From Psilocybe azurescens (lineage: Eukaryota; Basidiomycota; Agaricomycetes; Agaricales; Agrocybaceae), in assembly GCA_023853785.1 (NCBI GenBank), contig JAJIRX010000293.1:1-25454 (forward strand): a DNA stretch of 25,454 nt. The letters run 5' to 3'. A program made the position numbers and the translations under genes. Below the pieces are notes generated by a model. The model was not told where the DNA came from and made no database searches. It saw nothing but the letters and a program-made list of their open reading frames with translations. Position 1 is the first letter of the stretch, and every line of letters begins with the position of its first letter. Shown here piece after piece: positions 18,990 through 25,454 of this stretch.

Positions 18990-20564
18990 TCAGATGCCTT
19001 TGCCGTCCTTTTGAAGGCGTGAAAGCCGCCATCGCTCATTCATGACCTCCACAGTGTCCAGTCTCTTTCGCTTCAATAATGGCACATATTTGAGGCTTCT
19101 CTTGAAAGTTCCTCCTCCTAAAGGAATGTTGATATATCTCTCCCTCTCCGGTAGGTCCTTCATTTTGCCCAAGTCTTCTATTCCATTTTCTAGCGGAAAC
19201 AATGTCGGAGGTACGGGATGATGTTTCTCTGTAGCCATAATGAAATGGTTGTCGAGAGTCGAGAAAACGCGGGATCGGTTATAGATCCCTTGGAGTTGGC
19301 AATGTAAACTGCCATTAACGACGTCGTTTTCAGACGATAGGTTTGAGGTCTGCCAGTCGAGCGAGGCTTCATTGTAACCACATTCCCAGAGCATTAGAGG
19401 AAGGGCGTCGGCCATTTGGTACTCGGGCTTGCGGTCAATCTCCTCGTATTTTGTGACAGCGTCTGTGTCCTCGAGTCGAAGATGTTCAACACCTTCTCTG
19501 GCATTCATGAGCTCCGTAACAACTCTGGGCGGCTCGAGACCGGATCCAACAAGGAAAAGGATGGCCATGATGTGTCGGACTTGATGGTACAAAAACGCAG
19601 TCCCGATGAGGTCGAAGACATACATGTTCCCATGTTTATCATCTTCTCTCTCCAATGGCTCGATGGTGGCACGCAAGATTGTTCTTCGGAAGCTTGTTAT
19701 CTGTTTCTGGGTATCTAGCTTGCACAAGTTCCGGAAATCGTGTTCGCCAATCATTCGGGCAGCAGCAGCCTGCATGGCGGGTATGTCGAGGTGGAGGGAC
19801 GAGAAGAAGTACTTGTAGTGCCTGTATTTGCATGAAAAACGAGCTGAAAAGGACGTGTCGACTGGAGACCAGGCAATAACGCGAATAGTGTCCGGTAGTA
19901 GACGATTGATCATGGCGATGTAATCGTGCTCTCGCACCTGCGACACTTTGGATACTGAAGTGTTCGATGGTGGCTCCAACGAAAAGTTCAAATCCCCGAA
20001 TTGATTGTCGGCATAAAGCTCTGGGGCATCTTCGGTTTCTTCAACGCCTTTCGCTTTTGTTTCGGCTGAAACCTCTTGAAACTCCTTCGAAGGCAGGGCA
20101 CTTCTAACCCAGAGCGACACCACCTGGCCCGCGGCGCTCACTCCACGATCAGTTCTTCCACACTTCTCCCACCCACACCCCTCAAATCCTCCTTCAGGAT
20201 CGATCAGACGCGTCTTGGCCAACACGTCGAAGAGAACATTTTCCACTGTCGGAAGCGGCGTTGGACCCATCTGAAAAGCAAGACCTCCATACTCCCATCC
20301 CGAATAGCAAAACTTGAGCGCTATTTTCCGCCGCGAGTATTTCGAAAAGTCGAAAGTTTTGTGACTGATCTTGGGCGCAGGTGGTTCCTGTCGGATTTTC
20401 GCGTCGACAGAACCTTCCAGCTCCATCAGCCTCTCGATCAACCGTTCGCGAGTCCATCCTGCGTAAGGGCCTGGACTAGGGCTTGAAGTAGCAGTTGGTG
20501 GCATTGAATAACCCAGTCTTGATATAAGCGAACGTGAACAAAGATAACGACGTCCAATGCTCAT
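18990..20564 (-). CDS. DEG1: tRNA pseudouridine synthase PUS3/DEG1 (positions 38/39)
   Basis: A single uninterrupted 524-residue frame. It belongs to the TruA family: FCYSGWEYGGLAFQ near residue 85, the catalytic motif GRTDRGVSAAGQVVSL with its Asp near residue 137, INRLLPDTIRVIAW, the RFSCKYRHYKYFF block that holds the family Tyr, MIGEHDFRNLCKLD, and FLYHQVRHIMAILFLVGSG. The insert and order match Deg1/Pus3, which modifies U38 and U39 in the tRNA anticodon arm; yeast Deg1 is 442 residues, so this one is longer, mainly at the C-terminus. Two starts are possible: ATG 20564, giving an Arg/Ser-rich leader that could target mitochondria, or the internal MPPTATSS at 20504. It converges with the SurE pseudogene, with about 120 bp between. 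Confidence 0.95.
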   Translation of the reverse strand: MSIGRRYLCSRSLISRLGYSMPPTATSSPSPGPYAGWTRERLIERLMELEGSVDAKIRQEPPAPKISHKTFDFSKYSRRKIALKFCYSGWEYGGLAFQMGPTPLPTVENVLFDVLAKTRLIDPEGGFEGCGWEKCGRTDRGVSAAGQVVSLWVRSALPSKEFQEVSAETKAKGVEETEDAPELYADNQFGDLNFSLEPPSNTSVSKVSQVREHDYIAMINRLLPDTIRVIAWSPVDTSFSARFSCKYRHYKYFFSSLHLDIPAMQAAAARMIGEHDFRNLCKLDTQKQITSFRRTILRATIEPLEREDDKHGNMYVFDLIGTAFLYHQVRHIMAILFLVGSGLEPPRVVTELMNAREGVEHLRLEDTDAVTKYEEIDRKPEYQMADALPLMLWECGYNEASLDWQTSNLSSENDVVNGSLHCQLQGIYNRSRVFSTLDNHFIMATEKHHPVPPTLFPLENGIEDLGKMKDLPERERYINIPLGGGTFKRSLKYVPLLKRKRLDTVEVMNERWRLSRLQKDGKGI

Positions 20565-21206
20565 ATATCACCTTGCAAAACGAATGACTCGACCTGACAA
20601 GAATTTCGAGTCAATGAGATAATATGAATCGACAATATCACCGCGTATATACATACCTAGTTTAATCCCCAAACATAGAAATAAAGGAGTGTATCAGATG
20701 TATAGTCAAGACTCAAAAGTAACGAACTTGTAACGAACGAAAAATATCATACTCGAGTATTAGCTGCCGAAATTCGGCATTTCGGCATCATACGGGCGCC
20801 ATAAAATTTGCAGTAGGATGAACCCCGAATGAACAATGAACCCCTCGAATTTCTCATCAAGCCAAGATAACGAACGAGAGAAGATCCCACTGACCAATAT
20901 GTGTAGAGACATTTTTGTCCTTAATGACACACCCAAACCAAATCCTATTTGGCAAATGTTCAGGAACCAAGAAAGTAGTAGAGCGAAGGGAGAACCTGGG
21001 GAGAACTGCTATAAGACGTAATTACTTTAGAGCCCACCAACAGTGTGAAGAACGTGCCCATTGCGCTCGATGCGCCCTTATCAATACTACTATCTAGAGT
21101 GGTTGTAGGGCTGGGCGTATCTTTCCTGCAGTGCAACCGCAGTGCATTTGTTTCTAAATTTAAATTCAATAACCTAAAAGGAGCCTGCGACGTAGGTATT
21201 ATTTCT
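20565..21206. other. Intergenic region upstream of PUS3, with an interrupted palindrome
   Basis: No gene is visible. TGCCGAAATTCGGCA at 20765-20779 is a 7 bp inverted repeat with a single central base, followed at once by another half-site TTTCGGCAT. It lies about 200 bp upstream of the PUS3 start and behind the stop of the membrane-protein gene, so it could be a regulator site for PUS3. That is only a guess from its position. Confidence 0.3.
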
Positions 21207-22317
21207 TCAAACCCCGTCACTGTGCCAGATATAGCTTTTATTCGGGTCTTGCCAGATGGGTGACGGGGTTGTTGAAAAAGATATACAAGGCCCCAGATTT
21301 GAAGTAATAGATAGTCGGTCATCCGAATACGACATCGTCGGGGATGCTCTTCGACGAGCGACACGATATACAATTAGAAGCGGCGAGATGACCTTTATAA
21401 AATCGATTATTATATTAGTAGATCAAAAAAAGAGACACTTACGCAGATATGAGGAAGCAAGAAAAGCGGAATTTGATTTCCGTTGGGTTTTGGCGAGAAA
21501 AACAGGGCAATGTATAGTACAGTGAACACCACAATGAGTGCGCATGACTCGGTCAGCATGACCATGATTCTAGTGTAAAGCCTTCCGTGACATATTCCAA
21601 GCAAATTTTGAGTGGATTTCTTGTAGCCATAAAGTCGAAGGATAATCAATGCGGAGAGTGCCACGTTAATTGCACCAGAGACGGTGATGAAAACTATTGG
21701 ACCAAGTCCGACAAGCAGGGGCACTAGAGTGAAGAGACCGGCCACTGATATTGGTGAGAAAACGTTTGAATAAAAACCGTGTTGCTGTATTGCGCACCCA
21801 ATGACATCAAACAAAGCAATGTTAGGCCGATGATCAATGCAGCTCGACGGCCACGAGAAATCCCCCTCGTATAAGACTAAACAACGCCAACCCTGTTAAA
21901 TCGGCACGTAAATGAATCGGTCAAACTCGCCGAATTTCAAGGTTAATCGTTATCGCTCACCAAAAAGCCATCGGCTGTCCAGACGGTAATAGGGAGGAAC
22001 CATGGGTTGGATTCGGTTATAAGAAGCCAATTAAAGGAGCCGTCCAAATTCTGAGCGCTATAGAATATGGCAGACATGATAGAGAACGCGCTTTGTGCCA
22101 GCGCCCATGTGCTCAGCCCGAGGAGCACACTGCTATAGCACAGTAGAAATTTTGTTATTGTTGACGAGCAGTTTCGATCGGATGATGGTGGGAGTAAAGC
22201 GTTGACGCAGCAGATGAAGAGCGATACCACAACGCCATAGGCTACTGCAGATAATATGATCCCCAAAAGAGCTATTTCGAGGGCAATGTTTCTGCCAGGG
22301 ACGAGTTCGTTCGACAT
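21207..22317 (-). CDS. Multi-helix membrane protein of a basidiomycete-expanded family
   Basis: Three exons (22317-21961, 21892-21443, 21392-21207) with two GT-AG introns give 330 residues, all junctions in phase 0. Hydrophobic segments: IALLGIILSAVAYGVVVSLF, ITKFLLCYSSVLLGLSTWAL, SVAGLFTLVPLLVGLGPIVF, INVALSALIILRL, ALIVVFTVLYIALFF and the helix ending PHICVISPLLIVYRVARRR. About six to seven helices are likely. Landmarks ITVWTADGF, WRCLVLY and MLTESCALIVVFT occur in a large agaricomycete family of unknown function. Between WRCLVLYE and GFYSNVF about 65 bases are in a shifted frame: the better family match (ISRGRRAALIIGL) lies in another frame, yet the main frame stays open. The gene may be expressed with a damaged helix. 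Confidence 0.6.
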
Positions 22318-23083
22318 GTTAATGAGTTTTGTATCAACTTGGGAGAGTGTGATAGTAGGAGGCCCGGAATCCGATTGAGAGGCTCCAGCAGGAGCAGTCT
22401 GCAGCTTTAAAAGAGACCATCCTTACGTTAATACGTATTCAATCCGCATAGAAGGACTTATTTCTAGCACACCAGCTCGTGAGACCATATCTGGCATGCA
22501 TAGCCTGTCTTGTCCTAGTAATATGGTCTGTGTACCTGGCCTCGTGTTCGCTCTAAAGCAAGCCATAGTTGGTTCTTGGAGTTCACTGTTGGGAGTGTGT
22601 ACGTACCCAGCAGTAAGGTGAGAGTAAACCACGACTTCAGCAAGATTCTCTTGTGCAAGACCAATTTTCAATTGAGATTCCGACTCTAACTCAGATTTGC
22701 AAAATTCTTTTAACAGGACTCTTACATTGGTCAGTACTTGCAGAAGGATTAGTAATGAGTTGGCGTCTCACTGGTCCAAGCCATAGTTGGTTCGTATGAC
22801 CATAAATGACGATGTTGACAGAAGCGCTGCACTGATAACGGTCCATTATTCTCACCGAATGACCAAGTGATACAAATGAATAAAAGTACAATTATAGATT
22901 GGCTTATTATATAGGGTACATAGGGTACTTTTACATAGAAAGTTCGAAATCGAACATTAGGAACATTCACTGACCCAGCTCTATCCGCGAAGGCTTGAAA
23001 AGCTGAACCGTCCCGACAGGAATGAGATTCGGATCCACAGCATTAGGCCCCCATACTTCTTCATCACTTTCTCCACATACATG
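22318..23083. other. Stretch without a supportable gene
   Basis: The longest minus frames (22423-22671 and 22749-22970) show no domain. The 17-base sequence CAAGCCATAGTTGGTTC occurs twice in the same orientation (22559-22575 and 22777-22793). Apart from this repeat I see nothing. Confidence 0.4.
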
Positions 23084-23614
23084 CTAACCACCCACTATGC
23101 GTACTAGCCGTCGCCCAACGACATATTTAGTGTCGACGCCGCGCTCACCATCTCCCGAACCTTTGGTGTCCAATGAATCTGCTGCGGCCTGGGAAACTCC
23201 AGCATGTTGCGGTAAGAATCGCCAAACCAGCGAGCCACAATTCGCGATGCGAGCGCAAATGATCTTCACCAACTGCACTTCACTACCGTGCGCGAAGAGC
23301 TCGCGCTGGATTCGTTCGAGGGTATCGATTGTCTCAGCAATATGGTCTTGGCCGAAATAATTGGCAGGAGCACCGCTCAAGTTCTTGAAAATGACAAAAT
23401 CGACGACAGTACCAAGACCAGTCACGAAATCAAAGGTCTCGACATGAAGCGACGAGGATATTACAGGCTGTCGAAATAGGTTTCTCAGTGAGTCGGCATC
23501 CGGATCCTCGTTAGATGCAAAGAAGTGGTGTATAGCTGGGGGTACTCGTATATCACTGGTACTTTGGCAAATATGACAAGCACTCGTGCCGTGATCATAC
23601 TGGACATTTTTCAA
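23084..23614 (-). CDS. Hypothetical protein with an N-terminal CHICQ motif
   Basis: An open minus frame of up to 176 codons. It contains ACHICQSTSDIRVPPAIHHF, an acidic SNEDPDADSL, FDFVTGLGTVVDFVIFKNL, then IAETIDTLERIQRELF and VGRRLVRIVGG at the end. The frame has no ATG near its 5' end; it begins with TTG at 23614, so the true start is upstream, in another exon, or lost. I do not recognise the family; the single CxxC is not enough to claim zinc binding. Its first 35 codons are repeated at 15738-15850, so it belongs to the duplicated cassette and is divergent from the deaminase-like gene. Confidence 0.4.
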   Translation of the reverse strand: MKNVQYDHGTSACHICQSTSDIRVPPAIHHFFASNEDPDADSLRNLFRQPVISSSLHVETFDFVTGLGTVVDFVIFKNLSGAPANYFGQDHIAETIDTLERIQRELFAHGSEVQLVKIICARIANCGSLVWRFLPQHAGVSQAAADSLDTKGSGDGERGVDTKYVVGRRLVRIVGG

Positions 23615-24474
23615 GCCCTTCTACTCGACATATATTTTTGAATGCCGATGTTGGCTCGACGCCACGAAGAATCAACCTATGTGGCCCATTCTATCCACTG
23701 TATGTACATGCCATTGCGGAAAAATGATACGAATGCACATAAACGAAAAAGGCAATTGCAAGTTACATACAATGGCGTACATAACTCCGCCGGACACCTC
23801 ACTCACCAACTGCATCAGCCATATTCTTTCAAGTCGACCTGTTTATCTCTGTGCACCCTCTCTAACAAACCTGGACTTGTTTAAATTTATGTCTATGGGG
23901 CTTAGGCGCATATTCAAGCGCAAAACGACTCTGGGTGGTTGGCCCGCAGCTCGACAGCCCACCCCCGCATGTCAACGACCCACCCCTGCATGTCAATGTC
24001 CCACCACAGGTCGACGGCCCACCCCCGCAGGTCAACGTTCCACCGCAGGTCGATGGCCCACCCCGCCGCAGGTTAACTTCCCACCACCGGTCGACGGCCC
24101 ATCCCCGCATGTCAATGACCCACCCCGCATGTCAACGACCCAGTCCCGCAAGTCAACGTCCCACTGCAGGTCGACGGTCCACCCCCGCAGGTCAACATCC
24201 CACTGCAGGTCGACAGTCCTCTAAGCATCGCCGCCGAGATCCCTCAAGGTTCTGCATCGCACGATGAACCAAGAAATATTCTTGCATGTCGCACCATCAC
24301 CCAAATGCTTTTAATCTGTCAACATCCAACGGCCAGCAGCAGAACAAATCAGAAGCGATGTCACAGTCGATGAAAGCGGACCTTTTGATTTGTAATGCAA
24401 TTGTTACATTATCGGTCATGGATCGCGAAGTTGTCGCTGTTGTTGCGCGTCACGGCCATTCAGCAGTTCAGATC
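23510..24474 (+). repeat. Cassette duplication block, copy P
   Basis: Reverse-complement partner of 13505-15850 without its two transposon insertions. It therefore preserves the ancestral empty sites: AACGAAAAAGGCAATTGCAA at the hAT position and GGCTTGAAAA/CTACTCGAC at the MITE position. Similarity stops at 24474, where the sequence switches to POL1. Confidence 0.85.
23945..24225. repeat. Minisatellite of about 20 bp units, copy P
   Basis: Units of the type GTCAACGTCCCACCGCAGGT and GTCGACGGCCCACCCCCGCA, the complement of the array at 13755-14015. Number and order of unit variants differ between the two arrays, as expected for a fast-changing minisatellite. Confidence 0.8.
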
Positions 24475-24498
24475 TGGGCCCGTGGAGGACTTGAATAG
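24286..24498 (+). pseudogene. Deaminase-like gene, truncated first exon (copy P)
   Basis: Starts at ATG 24286 (MSHHHPNAFNLSTSNGQQQN), continues with LLICNAIVTLSVMDREVVAV and ends after HSAVQ, where copy M goes on for another 13 kb of interrupted gene. From 24475 the frame runs into POL1-derived sequence and stops at 24498. The upstream ATG here is probably the ancestral start of the gene, because copy M has ATT at that codon. Confidence 0.7.
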
Positions 24499-25454
24499 CG
24501 CTTCCAGTGACGATGCTTTCAGTGGCGCACATAAGCGCAATCGCACAGAAGATGGTACCATCACTCCTGCAGCCGACAGACTGGCCAATCTCGAAGTCGA
24601 CGGCAGCTCAGACGGCAGCCCAGACGGCTTCGATAGTTCGTACGACGATATCAACATGGACGATTTCATGGACATGGATGATGATTTCGACCTCAACCCT
24701 TTCATAAGCGCGAATAACCCGTAGTTTCGTTCAAGTCGAAGAAATCTGCACCCAAAACTGCTGCTTCCCGCCTGAAAGAAGAACCGGCTGTGAAGCCATC
24801 CTGACTTTCTCTTTCCAACTCGTTAGACGTCGAATCTGAAGACACCCTTGGTCCACTTTCCACCAACTCCTTAACGATGTACATCTCTGCCTTGAAGGAC
24901 GGTTCCCTTCAATTTTTTGGGATTGATTATCTTGAACAGTTGGCGGCAAACTATATTTCATTGGCAAACTGAAGGACAGGACTTCTGACGCTTGGGTATC
25001 ATGCTGCGTGAAAGGGGAGGGGGATCGAATGAAACTTGTTTGTTCTACCTCGAAAGAAACGGTTGGAGCAAGACGAGGAAGGCAATATCCACGAAAGCGA
25101 TATCGTTCCCAGTCAAGAAGACATCGATGAAGATTTCGACCTGATCCAAAAGGCGATGAAGATCAAGTCGTACCGAGCCCAGTTTGTGAAGCGCAAATAT
25201 ACTTTTGGCGAGCAGGATATCCCCAGAGGCAAAAGCCAGTGAATGAAAGCTATCTCTGGTTACAATGGTGCTTACTTTCTTTTATGCGCGATTGGTTCCT
25301 AATGTACTTTTCAGAGCCAGTAATACCCATGAATGCAGAAAGTCAAACATCGCCCATATACTGGATACAAATACCGGTGCTTTGAACTCCTTGTTCTTAA
25401 GCGAAAGATCATGAGCCCTTGCTGGATAATACCCATCAAAAATCCTCAGATAGC
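24475..25454 (+). pseudogene. POL1: POL1 (DNA polymerase alpha catalytic subunit) fragment, copy P, runs off the window
   Basis: The plus strand reads VEDLNSASSDDAFSGAHKR, GTITPAADRLANLEVDGSSD, the acidic DDFMDMDDDFDLNPF, then after stops and frame changes KTAASRLKEEPAVKPS, VESEDTLGPLS, FVLPRKKRLEQDEEGNIHES, VPSQEDIDEDFDLIQKAMKI, FVKRKYTFGEQDIPRGKSQ, EPVIPMNAESQ and FELLVLKRKIMSPCW near the window end. An intron between GKSQ and EPVIP (around 25257-25305, acceptor TTTTCAG) is retained. It is better preserved than the minus-strand copy and shows the 90-100 bp that the NUMT insertion removed there. At least four in-frame stops exclude function. The start of POL1 is absent: the first POL1 bases follow the deaminase fragment directly. 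Confidence 0.75.

Noticed and set aside
22559..22793. 17 bp direct repeat CAAGCCATAGTTGGTTC as a target duplication
   Set aside because: The enclosed 200 bp show no inverted ends or coding content, and the length fits no common target duplication; left as a chance or old tandem repeat.

Overview
This is nuclear DNA from a filamentous fungus, most likely an agaricomycete basidiomycete. The evidence is short 45-70 bp GT-AG introns with CTAAC/CTRAT-type branch sequences, a secreted SurE-like phosphatase split by five such introns, a multi-helix membrane protein of a kind common in agarics, pogo and hAT transposons, and DNA polymerase alpha fragments that resemble agaric POL1. The window is mostly accessory, transposon-riddled DNA. 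Four coding units look open: a SurE-like gene (16052-17225), tRNA pseudouridine synthase PUS3/DEG1 (18990-20564, minus), a membrane protein (21207-22317, minus) and an unrecognised 176-residue frame (23084-23614, minus).

Left part, 1-5080: no believable gene. It holds AT-rich short repeats, two A-poor, pyrimidine-rich hexamer-type minisatellites (605-1475 and 2900-3130) that share an upstream AT-rich leader, a stem-forming GTCCACTGGA-type repeat, and a pair of about 220 bp direct repeats (2022-2241 and 4530-4748) that start TG and end CA and look like LTRs of a small non-autonomous element.

Middle part, 5090-15850: a degenerate cassette read on the minus strand. In transcription order it contains a 20 bp-unit minisatellite, a deaminase-like gene (zinc-binding HCE and CCAAC motifs near its C-terminus), and, right behind that, the N-terminal third of POL1 (DNA polymerase alpha catalytic subunit). 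Later insertions broke it up: a complete 3168 bp pogo-type element with TA duplication inside the deaminase coding region, a 755 bp hAT-type element with an 8 bp duplication, a 641 bp TA-flanked MITE, and an approximately 880 bp piece of mitochondrial DNA (NUMT) inside the POL1 fragment. The NUMT carries a tRNA-Gly relic and a homing-endonuclease tail with an in-frame TGA.

Right part, 15850-25454: the SurE gene and a decayed second copy in tandem, PUS3 convergent with them, the membrane-protein gene, and then a second, inverted copy of the same cassette (about 23510 to the window end). In this copy a deletion fuses the 5' end of the deaminase gene directly to the POL1 fragment. It also preserves the empty sites of the hAT element and the MITE. 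POL1 introns are kept in both copies, so they spread as DNA, not as retrocopies.

The main point of interest is this duplicated deaminase-POL1 cassette: a replication gene fragment that travels with a deaminase-like gene. Whether it is a mobile element or a segmental duplication cannot be settled from this window.
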